In this document: piece after piece, positions 39,868 through 48,581 of the stretch | Position numbering within the stretch: position 1 is the first letter of the stretch | How the letters are laid out: each line of letters opens with the position of its first letter | From: Runella slithyformis DSM 19594 | GTDB taxonomy: Bacteria; Bacteroidota; Bacteroidia; Cytophagales; Spirosomataceae | Reading direction: 5' to 3' | Length of the DNA stretch: 64,000 nucleotides | NCBI RefSeq assembly: GCF_000218895.1 | Contig: NC_015703.1 | Coordinates: forward strand, 371,501 to 435,500 | Notes under the pieces: model-generated | What the model saw: the letters and a program-made list of their open reading frames with translations, nothing else | The model's database searches: none | Told to the model about the DNA's origin: nothing | Program-made: the position numbers and the translations under genes

Positions 39868-42800
39868 ATGACATTAGAAGAAGTAGCCCGGCTCAGGCTC
39901 GAAATCCTGGGGGATGAGTCGGCCGAAACCATCGACGGCCTCCAAAAAGGCCTGAAAGAGATCAACTCCGAGATGCGCCTTTTGGAGCTTAACGGGGAGA
40001 AAGGAAGTGAGACGTGGAAGGAAATGAAACGCCTTCAGAAAGACGTCAATGATGAGATAAAGGAGATGACCCGCAACATCGACCTGAATGATGCGTCGAT
40101 GAACGAGCTCACCGCCCGCAGTCGTCAGCTCAACCGCGAACTTGGAAACCTCAAAGTAGGAAGTGAAGAATGGGTCGATAAACTGAAGCAGATCAGCGAA
40201 GTCGACGAAAAAATCGACGGCACCCGCGAGGCCATGAAGCGCATCAAGGGCGAGGGCGAAGAGCAAAGCGGCTTCTGGACCTCCTTCAAGGCCAATTTTG
40301 CGGCGGCTTTCACCGTGGAGGCCATCACCGGTGCCATCAGCAGCGTGATCGATTTCGGCAAAGAAATCTTTGAAACGGCAGGAAAATTTGAGCGCTACGA
40401 AGCCGTCCTGAAGAATGCCCTGGGTACGCAGGAAGCAGCCACCAAGGCCATGGACGATATCAAAACCCTCGCCGCCACTACGCCCTTCACCGTCGATGAG
40501 CTGACCGAGAGTTACGTCAAGTACGTCAACCGGGGCTTGCAGCCTACCATGGCCGAAATGACCAAGCTGGGCGATATCGCCGCCTCGCAGGGCAAAAGCT
40601 TTGACCAGCTCACCGAAGCCGTGCTCGATGCCACCACCGGCGAATTCGAACGCCTCAAGGAATTCGGTATCCAAGCCTCCAAAAACGGTGAACAGGTAGA
40701 GCTTTCGTTTAAAGGCGTACAGAAAACTATCGCCAATACCCCCGAAGCCATCAAAGAAGCCCTGCTCAGCTTTGGCGAACTGGAGGGAGTCATGGGCGGC
40801 ATGGCCGCCATCTCCGGCACCCTGGAGGGAAAAGCCTCCAACCTCTCCGACAATTTTGACGCGCTCAAGATCATCCTGGGCGACGTGCTCAAACCCGTAT
40901 TTCTGGGCGTGATGGATGCTATGAATACGGGCATCGAAATCATCAAGGCCGTGGTCGAAAACTCCGAGCCGGTGGCTTCCGTCTTTGACAATATCGCCGA
41001 GATTGCCGGTTCCCTCTGGAGCAGCATCAAAGCCTTGGTCGGGCAGTTTTTCGATTTTAATGATGTGTCATTCAGCGTTCGGGATGCCATGACAGCGGTG
41101 GGGTTTGCGTTCAATGCTCTTACTACGCCCGTACGCGCGGCAATGGCATTGATTGAAACTGTGATCGACGGTTATAGCGCGCTGGTCAACAAGGGCAAAG
41201 AGGTGCTGAACTTCTTTGGTGCCGATTTTAAGATCGACCCTAAGGCGACCTTCGATAACATGTTGGCCAATGCCGACCAAAACTTCAAATCGATCGGCAA
41301 CAGTTGGACCAAAAACGTGGCCGAGGTCCAGATCAATAAGATCAAAGACGTACAGGAGAAGGCCATTGCCTCCGAAAACGCCAAATACGCCGCCGAAAAA
41401 GCCCGGATTGATAAAACTTATAAGGACGCCACCGCCAAAGCCGCTGAGCTGGCCAAACTCGAAAACACCCACACGACCTCCGTCACCAAGGCCAAAGGCG
41501 ATGCCATCAAAGCCGAGCACACCGCCCGCAAAGCCTACATCTTGGAAAACATCAAGGATGAAACCGAGCGGGATAAGCAGCTCAAGGCGCTCAACCTCAA
41601 AACCCGCACCGAGCTGCGTGATTTGGACAAAAAATCGGATGATGAGGTCGTAAAACACAAGACGGCCAATCAGACCAAGGTATCGGCCTCGGCCAAAAAA
41701 GCGGCTGAAAAAGCCGCCAAAGACCGCGAAAACGCCGAGGCCGCTGCCAACAAAGCCATAGAAGACGGCCGCGTGTCGCTCATCAAAAATGACTTGGATC
41801 GCGCCTTGGCCGCTGAAAACCTCAAGTATAAACGGGAGGTGCAGCGCATCAACGATACCAAAGCCGCCGAAACCCTCAAAAAACAACAGCTCGAAGTACT
41901 GGAGCAAACCCATCAGGCCAAAGTTGACAAGATCAAAGACGATGCCGCCAAAAAGGAGGAAGCAGCCGCCAAGAAAAAAGCCACCGACGAAGCCACCGCC
42001 CGCGATAAAAAGCTGAAGGAAGATCAGATCCTCTTGGATACGGGATTCAAAGCAGAGATCGAAAACGCCAAGCTTTCACTTTCGCTTACCAAAAACAACG
42101 CCCAGGCACAGCACGACGCCAAACTCCAACTGCTCGAAGCCGAAAGCCGCTACAAAGCGCAGAAGCTTCAGCAGGAAGCCGATGCCGAAAAGAAGCGCAT
42201 CACCGAGAGTATTCAGGATACCGACAAACGCGCCACGGCCATCAAGGCCATTGATGCCTCGCTCACGTCGCAGCTTCAACAAAACGAAGCCAAGCTACAG
42301 GCCGACAAAGTAAAGCTGCAGGAAGAAGCCACCGCCAAGCGCAAAAAGGACAACGACGAGTTTTTGGGTTGGCTCAAAAAAGCTCAGGATGGCGACTTTG
42401 CGGGCTTTCAAAAGCACCTCAGCGACAAAATACGCGAGGAGCAGGTCGCCAACAAAGCCCGCCAGGCCGACAACGTCAAACTTTCCGATGCCCTGCGCGG
42501 CATCATGAAGGGCGACTTTACAGTTTTCACGCAGTTTTTGGCCCAAAAAACCAAAAACGATACGGTATTCAACAGCGAGCGTTTTCAGAATTTTTCCAAA
42601 ACCACCGAGCAGGTGGGGCAGATCGCTCAGCAGGGAGTGGCCGCCCTTCAGAAGCTCAATCAGCAGTATCTCCAGAAGCAGGAAGCCAACATCAAAAAGG
42701 AAAAAGATACGCAGCTGAAGGCGTGGGACGAGAAATACAAAAAGGGGCTTATCTCCAAAGATGAATACGAAAAGGGCGTAACCGACATCAATAAAAACGC

Positions 42801-43692
42801 CGATAATAAGCTGAAGGAAGCCCAAAAAGCGGCCTTCGAGCGGGATAAGAAGCTCCAAATTGCGATGGCGCTCATCAGCGGCGGGATGGCTTTTGTGAAG
42901 GCGTTGGCGTCGGGGTTCTTTCCCGTCAACCTCGTTTTTGCGGCTGCTACGGCCGTGGCCACGGGCTTGCAGATAGCAGCTATCAAACGTCAGCAGTTTT
43001 CGGGCGAAAAGGGCGGGGTGTTTCAGGCCGCCAACGGCTACGTGCGCAATGCCGGTGTACCCGACGGCCCGCGCCACGGCCTCAAGTACGGCGACTCCGG
43101 TATCTCGCTGATCGATCGCAGCTCGGGCCGCGAGATCGGTGAAATGGAGGGCGGCGAGCCGTTCATGATTTTGTCCAGGAATACCTACAAAAACAACCGC
43201 CCCGTCATTGATCGACTGCTGCACTCCAGTTTGCACAAAAATGGGGCCCCTATCACCCTGCGCGACGGCGGCGTGGTATCGGTAGCCCAAACACCGTTTA
43301 TGTTTGGCAAGGGCGGCCGTATGTTTCAGTACGGAGGCATCGACGACAACAACAACGACGGCAGCGGCTACTCCGAGCCGCAGCGCCCCACCTACGATGA
43401 GCCGGCTCCCGCTCCCGCCGACAGCGACGTGGAGAGCGTGCCCGATCAGGGCGACACCAAGGCCATGATTGCCGAAAATACGCAGATGCAAAAGGATATG
43501 CTTCAGGAAATGAAAAAGACCAATGATCATCTGTATTCGTTGCTCAGCGCCACGGGCCAAAACGGCAACGAACTTCGCACCCATTCGGGCTTATTGAACG
43601 ATATCAAAAACAAACCAAGCGGCCCGAGCCTGCACGAGATCCAGGGTGCGTTTTCGTCGGCCGCCGCCGCCATTGCCAAATCCGATCTATAA
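39868..43692 (+). CDS. Tail tape measure protein
   Basis: A 1274-residue protein, the longest in the prophage. The N-terminal third has the TP901-type tape-measure region (TTPFTVDELTESYVKYVNRGLQPTMAEM near 212-240 and GKSFDQLTEAVLDATTGEFERLKEFG). The middle (about 500-1000) is a long Ala/Lys/Glu coiled coil. A membrane-active hydrophobic stretch (LQIAMALISGGMAFVKALASGFFPVNLVFAAATAVATGLQIAAI) lies near 990-1035, and a Gly/Pro-rich tail follows. It sets tail length, implying a siphovirus-like long tail of roughly 190 nm if 0.15 nm per residue holds (inference). Confidence 0.92.
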   Translation: MTLEEVARLRLEILGDESAETIDGLQKGLKEINSEMRLLELNGEKGSETWKEMKRLQKDVNDEIKEMTRNIDLNDASMNELTARSRQLNRELGNLKVGSEEWVDKLKQISEVDEKIDGTREAMKRIKGEGEEQSGFWTSFKANFAAAFTVEAITGAISSVIDFGKEIFETAGKFERYEAVLKNALGTQEAATKAMDDIKTLAATTPFTVDELTESYVKYVNRGLQPTMAEMTKLGDIAASQGKSFDQLTEAVLDATTGEFERLKEFGIQASKNGEQVELSFKGVQKTIANTPEAIKEALLSFGELEGVMGGMAAISGTLEGKASNLSDNFDALKIILGDVLKPVFLGVMDAMNTGIEIIKAVVENSEPVASVFDNIAEIAGSLWSSIKALVGQFFDFNDVSFSVRDAMTAVGFAFNALTTPVRAAMALIETVIDGYSALVNKGKEVLNFFGADFKIDPKATFDNMLANADQNFKSIGNSWTKNVAEVQINKIKDVQEKAIASENAKYAAEKARIDKTYKDATAKAAELAKLENTHTTSVTKAKGDAIKAEHTARKAYILENIKDETERDKQLKALNLKTRTELRDLDKKSDDEVVKHKTANQTKVSASAKKAAEKAAKDRENAEAAANKAIEDGRVSLIKNDLDRALAAENLKYKREVQRINDTKAAETLKKQQLEVLEQTHQAKVDKIKDDAAKKEEAAAKKKATDEATARDKKLKEDQILLDTGFKAEIENAKLSLSLTKNNAQAQHDAKLQLLEAESRYKAQKLQQEADAEKKRITESIQDTDKRATAIKAIDASLTSQLQQNEAKLQADKVKLQEEATAKRKKDNDEFLGWLKKAQDGDFAGFQKHLSDKIREEQVANKARQADNVKLSDALRGIMKGDFTVFTQFLAQKTKNDTVFNSERFQNFSKTTEQVGQIAQQGVAALQKLNQQYLQKQEANIKKEKDTQLKAWDEKYKKGLISKDEYEKGVTDINKNADNKLKEAQKAAFERDKKLQIAMALISGGMAFVKALASGFFPVNLVFAAATAVATGLQIAAIKRQQFSGEKGGVFQAANGYVRNAGVPDGPRHGLKYGDSGISLIDRSSGREIGEMEGGEPFMILSRNTYKNNRPVIDRLLHSSLHKNGAPITLRDGGVVSVAQTPFMFGKGGRMFQYGGIDDNNNDGSGYSEPQRPTYDEPAPAPADSDVESVPDQGDTKAMIAENTQMQKDMLQEMKKTNDHLYSLLSATGQNGNELRTHSGLLNDIKNKPSGPSLHEIQGAFSSAAAAIAKSDL

Positions 43693-43694
43693 GT

Positions 43695-45110
43695 ATGAGC
43701 AACTTTCAAATTCGTCTCGAAGGGCAGGCCATCGACCTGCAACCCAACAAAACCATCACCCTCAGCCGATTCAATCCGGTGCTGGATTTTGATGTGGTTC
43801 AGGGTTCCAGGGTACTGGATTTTATCGTACCCTTTTCGCCCAAAAACAACAAGTTTTTCAATTGGTATTATAAGCCTCAGGCAGCCTTCCCGCCCGAGGA
43901 TCTCTACTGCGAGCAGTACGCCGACGGCGAGCTGATCGAGCGCGGGTACATCACCCTGCGGGAAGTAGCCGCCGACGGCTACAAAGTCATGTACACCCAA
44001 AACTTGGGCGAAGTCTTCGGCGATTATCAGAAAGTGTTACTGTCAGATATTGATTTCGGCAGTGAGGCTAAGCCGATCGCCTTTACTGCCGCCGCCAATC
44101 ACCTCACCGATGCCTACTGCCTGCCCATGATCCAAAACGCCGGCTACTACGGCACCGCTTCTCCTGCTGGCTTTGGCGGGTACATGAATGAATATACATT
44201 ATCGGCCTATACGGCGAGCACGCCCAAAGTACCGATGATGTACCTGCGGTGGCTGTTAGGAAAGATTGAAGACCTCTGCAACTTTACGATCAAAGGCGAG
44301 TTTGTGGACGATGTGATCATGCAGCGCCTGGTACTCTACAATACATTTGCCGTGGAGCCAACCGATACCGTCATTCAGTACCGTAACCACCTGCCCGCGC
44401 TCACCATTCCGGAGCTGCTCAAAGAACTCCGCAAGCTGTTCAACCTTGGGTTGTTCTTCGACGTACGCACGCGTACGCTCACGATGCGCTATGCCGATCA
44501 ATTACTGCAGCAGCCGACGGCATTAAATTGGTCCAAAAAAATCGGGATCATTGCGGCCCGCTCGCCCGAGATGGCCACGCGGCTGGAGCTGGATTGGGAA
44601 GTAGACTCCAGCGACGGCCGCATGAAGGTCCGGCCCGCCGATTACGAAAAATACAACACCCCCGGCAGTGAGCTGCTCTTTCCGGTCAAAACCCATTTTA
44701 GTACTACCGACGTCACCGCCGCAGGCCTGCCCATCGTGGAGCAGCCCGGTATCACGACCGTCAACAATCAGCGCAACAACAAGTTTGCGCCCCGGCTGCT
44801 GTTTTGGCACGGCATGGTGGGCGGCATTCCGTTTGCGTCCAACTACATCGGTCCGCGCCGCCTTGCCTGGCACGGCACCAACAACCTGGTGGATCATTAT
44901 TGGAAACAATTTGAAACCTTTCGCGGCCGTACCTCGCGGCGCGTAGTCCCCGCAAATCTCACCGCCACCGATATCGCCCTGATTGATATGCACCAACGTG
45001 CCGGCCAAACCATGACTATCCACGTGCAGGGCCGCGACTACCTCATCGGCAATCAGCGCATCAATCTGCCTCTGGCCGGGCCAACGGAACTGGAGCTGTG
45101 GATGCGCTAA
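43695..45110 (+). CDS. Tail hub or distal-tail protein candidate
   Basis: A 471-residue, beta-rich protein beginning 3 bases after the tape-measure stop. The N-terminus (FQIRLEGQAIDLQPNKTITL, then VLDFIVPFSPKNNKFF) resembles tail-tip proteins that follow tape measures in Bacteroidota phages. It would form the distal tail ring or hub. No enzymatic motif is seen. It is the last clear structural gene, followed by the TTTGTGTCCT motif. Confidence 0.65.
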   Translation: MSNFQIRLEGQAIDLQPNKTITLSRFNPVLDFDVVQGSRVLDFIVPFSPKNNKFFNWYYKPQAAFPPEDLYCEQYADGELIERGYITLREVAADGYKVMYTQNLGEVFGDYQKVLLSDIDFGSEAKPIAFTAAANHLTDAYCLPMIQNAGYYGTASPAGFGGYMNEYTLSAYTASTPKVPMMYLRWLLGKIEDLCNFTIKGEFVDDVIMQRLVLYNTFAVEPTDTVIQYRNHLPALTIPELLKELRKLFNLGLFFDVRTRTLTMRYADQLLQQPTALNWSKKIGIIAARSPEMATRLELDWEVDSSDGRMKVRPADYEKYNTPGSELLFPVKTHFSTTDVTAAGLPIVEQPGITTVNNQRNNKFAPRLLFWHGMVGGIPFASNYIGPRRLAWHGTNNLVDHYWKQFETFRGRTSRRVVPANLTATDIALIDMHQRAGQTMTIHVQGRDYLIGNQRINLPLAGPTELELWMR

Positions 45111-45134
45111 TTTGTGTCCTATTTTTCAGGACAC
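45111..45134 (+). promoter_or_regulatory. TTTGTGTCCT motif with GTGTCCT/AGGACAC palindrome
   Basis: It starts one base after the tail-hub stop, just as the repeats at 13352 start one base after a stop. The sequence TTTGTGTCCTATTT matches the unit at 13373. The palindrome (45114-45120 against 45128-45134) could be a regulator site or a hairpin. Confidence 0.55.
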
Positions 45135-45180
45135 TTCAGGAGTAGGTTTGAATCTGAAATTTTAAAAAAAACTTTTTCTC

Positions 45181-45651
45181 ATGAAAAGCATCTTAGCAGG
45201 TTACGCCATTGCGCTGCTGTTAGCAGGAGCATCGGCCCACTCCCAAACTCCTCCTTCCAAGGAAAGCCGTTTAGACGAAACGGAATTACTCAAGTACAAG
45301 TCCACCTTTTGCCTTGCCTCCGTAGCCGTTGATACTACCTTAGAGGTGTTTGTATTGACCCACACCGCCGACATTGACAAGGTTTTTACGCTCACCACCA
45401 AAAACCTGTCCGTCAAAAGCGACGGTGACATTTCGTACACCTATCCGGTCAAGGCGTTTAACCGGGCCTTCAAACCCGATATCGTATTTTTGGTAGGAGA
45501 AGGCACCGGGCGAAGCGTATGGCGATATTGTCGAAAAACGGATAAGCTAAGCACCCTGATGCGTACCAGCCAAGGGCGAATACTTCAGGTACACTACCTC
45601 AGAAAACGCCCCAAATCCCTTCCAAAGCTGCATTCTGTTTTCCGAGTTTAG
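45181..45651 (+). CDS. Secreted protein, possible lysogenic-conversion factor
   Basis: A 156-residue protein with a clear signal peptide (MKSILAGYAIALLLAGASAHSQ). The mature part is beta-rich with two cysteines (STFCLAS and WRYCRK). No family recognised. It is the last rightward gene and has its own upstream motif and downstream terminator, so it may be expressed separately from the structural genes. A periplasmic role in the lysogen or virion is open. Confidence 0.6.
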   Translation: MKSILAGYAIALLLAGASAHSQTPPSKESRLDETELLKYKSTFCLASVAVDTTLEVFVLTHTADIDKVFTLTTKNLSVKSDGDISYTYPVKAFNRAFKPDIVFLVGEGTGRSVWRYCRKTDKLSTLMRTSQGRILQVHYLRKRPKSLPKLHSVFRV

Positions 45652-45675
45652 TTTCATACTGTTAGTTAAAGAACT

Positions 45676-45709
45676 AAAAAACCCCGTTGGCGCTGCCGAC
45701 GGGGTTTTT
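45676..45709 (+). terminator. Late-region terminator
   Basis: The stem AAAAAACCCCGT/ACGGGGTTTTT with an 11-base loop, flanked by A and T runs. It ends the rightward late transcription. Confidence 0.88.
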
Positions 45710-45710
45710 C

Positions 45711-45766
45711 TATTTCCCAAACACCATGTCCCCCAACGCGTCGTTTTCATCGCGGTAGGCAGCGGC
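45711..45766 (-). pseudogene. Fragment of a second integrase C-terminus
   Basis: On the minus strand it encodes AAAYRDENDALGDMVFGK and a stop, matching the last residues of the integrase at 47232 (AAYRDENDALGDMVFGS). The DNA is about 80-85 percent identical over roughly 50 bases; nothing of the rest of the gene remains. It is a remnant of an older or duplicated integrase. Confidence 0.75.
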
Positions 45767-46282
45767 TAAACGAAAGGACAAAAAAAAGCCTTTCAATTAC
45801 GTGAAGGCCTTCGCTTGTTTTAAATAGATTTATTTAATTGAATCAACTAATTATTGATAAATTCAAACAATTATTTAAAACCTCAAATGAAACTTCATAT
45901 TGCAATTCAGCAATATCACATTAAATAAACTTCAATTATCCGCAACGCACAGAGGTACGGATTATAGAAAATTCATGTATCGAATTACTTGATTTTCGTC
46001 TAATTAATAAAGTGTAAAATAAAATCAAAAAAAATCGTATAAATTTTCAACGAACTCCTATTTACTCCTATTCAACCTAACGCACTAAGGATAAATTTGT
46101 TAGCTCCTTTTTACATCCGATAATGATTATAATTTTTCAAGTTTCTTACCTACTTGCGAAGTAGACTGTCTTATGGAGAGAGACGAAAGATTTGTATTTT
46201 TACGAAGTTATATGTTAAAAAAAACAGCAGAGAAGGTCTCCACTGTTTTAACATATAATATACATTTAAAAAAATACAAAAT
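45767..46282. other. AT-rich non-coding stretch
   Basis: About 515 bases without a credible gene, between the late terminator and a small ORF. It holds a CTACTT-GCG-AAGTAG palindrome (46150-46164) and a long hairpin (46208-46258). The area next to an integrase is where the phage att-arm sites would be expected after circularisation, but no repeats can be assigned with confidence. Confidence 0.5.
46208..46258. other. Long hairpin, 13-bp perfect outer stem
   Basis: TTATATGTTAAAA (46208-46220) pairs exactly with 46246-46258, and an inner part (CAG...AGA with TCT...CTG) pairs as well. It lies 24 bases upstream of a 43-codon ORF. It may be a leader structure or a small RNA. Confidence 0.55.
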
Positions 46283-46414
46283 ATGGAAAGTGTATTGAAC
46301 ACTTTTTTGGTGCTCCCTTCCAGCGAGGAAGGACATCACTTGCTAGGCATCCTTGCCTACTGTCTCATCATCTTTGAACATCTGCGCCCGAAGCGACGAA
46401 AAGACGATGATTGA
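46283..46414 (+). CDS. 43-residue hydrophobic small protein
   Basis: A small ORF starting MESVLNTFLV, with a hydrophobic helix (HLLGILAYCLIIFEHL, about residues 19-34) and a charged C-terminus (RPKRRKDDD). A long hairpin precedes it and an intrinsic terminator follows 8 bases after the stop, so it looks like a complete small transcription unit. The layout resembles type I toxin peptides, but no antisense RNA can be identified. Confidence 0.5.
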   Translation: MESVLNTFLVLPSSEEGHHLLGILAYCLIIFEHLRPKRRKDDD

Positions 46415-46422
46415 CCACAAAG

Positions 46423-46440
46423 GCCTCCTCTACAGGAGGC
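46423..46440 (+). terminator. Intrinsic terminator after the small ORF
   Basis: GCCTCCT-CTAC-AGGAGGC followed by six T. Confidence 0.85.
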
Positions 46441-46620
46441 TTTTTTATGATTAAGCTGTATCAACCGCAGTACAAATATGCACCTCTTAATCATTTGTAC
46501 CAAAAAAAGCTGGTACATTTTTATGTATTTATAAACTTATTTTTATAAATACTTAACCGTCAAACATATAAAATCAACTATTCATTTGACAACTGTACCT
46601 TTTACATTAAATATAAATAT

Positions 46621-46680
46621 TTATATTTCTGTATTTATATTTATATTTTTGTATTTATAATTATCTTTTTGTACCCAAAT
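46621..46680. repeat. Three 20-bp tandem AT-rich repeats
   Basis: Units at 46621-46640, 46641-46660 and 46661-46680 follow TTATATTTYTGTATTTATAT; the third is diverged. The second contains TATTTTTG, a match to the -7 consensus. Possible protein-binding array near the integrase. Confidence 0.6.
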
Positions 46681-46967
46681 TTTTTCAATTTCTTATTTGT
46701 AAAATTTACAAAGCACTTTGAAAATTACTTGTAAAATTTTGTAGTTTATTTGTATAAATCAAAAAACCCCCAGTTGTTGACCCCGTAGCAGCTAAACCAC
46801 ATAATTACAATCATGTCACAGTTTATTTTTTATAATATTAATCTCAAACATTAATAATTAAAAAATTATAATTAATAATATACTTAAATCTAAAAAGCAG
46901 TTTTTACAAAAATCCCCCATACCAGCGGCACAGAGGATTCAGTGCATGCACAGATAAAATTTTCAGG

Positions 46968-47198
46968 CTACTCCACGCGCAGCCACCAGCCCGAGGCGGT
47001 AAGATCTTCCATAAAGTTCTCCACAGTATCCCAGCGTACATCGATGCCGCTCCAGGTTTTGTGTCGGTAGGCAAAGCCCCTCATGAAGTTGTCGACGGTT
47101 TCGTCAGAGCTGAAGCGGCTGCCATCCCGCAGCGCTTCTACTACTTGCTTGGTGGAGGCTCCTTCAATGGTTTCTCCTACGTTGGTAATGTATTTCAT
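46968..47198 (-). CDS. Small prophage protein, unknown (76 residues)
   Basis: An acidic 76-residue protein (MKYITNVGETIEGASTKQVVEALRDG) with a Trp-rich C-terminus. It is 33 bases downstream of the integrase on the same strand and may be co-transcribed with it. No family recognised. Confidence 0.6.
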   Translation of the reverse strand: MKYITNVGETIEGASTKQVVEALRDGSRFSSDETVDNFMRGFAYRHKTWSGIDVRWDTVENFMEDLTASGWWLRVE

Positions 47199-47231
47199 AA
47201 CGTTATGCGGTATACTACTATTTAGGTAGCC

Positions 47232-48437
47232 TCAACTCCCAAACACCATATCCCCCAAGGCGTCGTTTTCATCACGATACGCAGCGTCGAAGTACTGTTC
47301 TGTTATTTGAATGCTGCTGTGCCCCATGGCATCCGATACGGCATGAATATTGCCATTGGAAGCCCTGATCGCATTATTGGCAAACGTATGCCGCCCCGTA
47401 TGCATGCTGAACCGAGGTATCTGAAGCTTATCTGCAATCTCGTACAGATGCCCGTTCATTTGGGCATTCACGCTTTCAATGTGATCCCGAAACTCTACCG
47501 CCGATACTTTCTTACGATTCAGTTTGATAAAAGGCAGAATATAATCCGTTGGTTTGGGGTTCACCGATAGTTCCCTAAAATACTTCAGAATGGGCAATGC
47601 CTGTGCCGGTATCTTTTTGGACGTAAACTTGTGGCCTTTGTTGGTATAATACTCACAACGGCCGTCTTTGATGTTCGCCCAGGTAAGAAGCAACAAATCA
47701 GTCACGCGCGCCCCCTGCAAATAAAACCCCAACATAAACGCATGGCGGCTGTGAAAGGCCGCCGTACCGGGCCGTAGGTTAAACTGCTCTACCATAAGCA
47801 GCTCTTTCATGTTGAGCCGCCGTCGTATGGTTTTCTCTTTTTTGAGTTTGATTCGTTTCCATGGGTTACGGTCGGTCTCGTACACTTCCTCCGCAATGGC
47901 TTCATTGTAGGTGGCCCGGAGGTTTTTCATGGCATTGTAAATGGTATTGGTAGCATTGCCGATCTTCTTCAGATGCCGTTGGTAGGATTTGATAAGGTCG
48001 TAGTCCAGCTCAGGAAAAAGCAAATCTTCCTGTTTCAGAAACTCCTTAAACTTATTGAGTGTCGATTGCAGATTGCTTTTCGAGGAAGGGTTGACCGTTT
48101 CATCCACCCGTTTTTGGGCATATTCAATAAAGCTGTCGCCCGATATCTGTTTTTTCAAACGTTTTTTCAGCTGAGTGGCCGTCAGTGGTTTGTCCTGGAT
48201 ATGGCTTCGTAATGCCTCCTGTTGGGCTTCCAGTACCTTTATTTTAATCGCCGCGTTGATGGGCAAATGCAGCGGATTTGATTTACGCACCTCTTTCTTT
48301 TCGGGGTTCCAGTCCGCCAAAGGGATAGCATATTCCAAGGCGATACGCTTTAATTTACGATTGTGTGTAATGCGTATTTGAATGGTATGCAATCCATTCT
48401 TATTCGGGCGGTTGTTTAGCTCAGGAGTGACGGTCAT
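47232..48437 (-). CDS. int: Tyrosine-recombinase phage integrase
   Basis: A 401-residue integrase of the Bacteroidota type. The N-terminal arm-binding domain (about 1-85) starts NKNGLHTIQIRITHNRK. A SAM-like core-binding domain follows (about 95-190). In the catalytic domain the conserved residues are R in GARVTDLLLL near 245, HTGRHTF near 346 and the tyrosine in TEQYF near 381. It catalyses integration at the tRNA-Arg 3' end located 130 bases away. The C-terminal codons are duplicated as a remnant at 45711. Confidence 0.95.
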   Translation of the reverse strand: MTVTPELNNRPNKNGLHTIQIRITHNRKLKRIALEYAIPLADWNPEKKEVRKSNPLHLPINAAIKIKVLEAQQEALRSHIQDKPLTATQLKKRLKKQISGDSFIEYAQKRVDETVNPSSKSNLQSTLNKFKEFLKQEDLLFPELDYDLIKSYQRHLKKIGNATNTIYNAMKNLRATYNEAIAEEVYETDRNPWKRIKLKKEKTIRRRLNMKELLMVEQFNLRPGTAAFHSRHAFMLGFYLQGARVTDLLLLTWANIKDGRCEYYTNKGHKFTSKKIPAQALPILKYFRELSVNPKPTDYILPFIKLNRKKVSAVEFRDHIESVNAQMNGHLYEIADKLQIPRFSMHTGRHTFANNAIRASNGNIHAVSDAMGHSSIQITEQYFDAAYRDENDALGDMVFGS

Positions 48438-48501
48438 TACTGAAACATTTTACTGAAACATTTCTTAGTTTACGATAGTACTTGGTGGTACGAAATTAAA
48501 C

Positions 48502-48537
48502 AAAAAAGGCCTTAGAAACGAATCTAAAGCCTTTTTT
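48502..48537. terminator. Phage-supplied terminator downstream of tRNA-Arg
   Basis: AAAAAAGGC-CTTAGA pairs with TCTAAA-GCCTTTTTT (one mismatch) with a 6-base loop. It lies just downstream of the tRNA 3' end on the phage side and would replace the displaced original terminator at 5321. Confidence 0.8.
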
Positions 48538-48568
48538 GTACTACCACGAATCACCGTGAATCAATTTA

Positions 48569-48581
48569 GTGCACCCGAAGG
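48569..48581. repeat. attR: 13-bp prophage attachment repeat in tRNA-Arg
   Basis: GTGCACCCGAAGG, identical to 5362-5374, covers the last 12 bases of the tRNA gene (acceptor stem) plus one flanking base. Integration here restores a complete tRNA. Confidence 0.8.

Larger units (their letters stand above)
46415..46967. other. Very AT-rich non-coding stretch with tandem repeats
   Basis: About 550 bases without a credible gene. It contains a terminator (46423-46440) and three 20-base tandem repeats (46621-46680), listed separately. The remainder is AT-rich and may hold integrase arm sites or promoters for the leftward genes. Confidence 0.55.
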
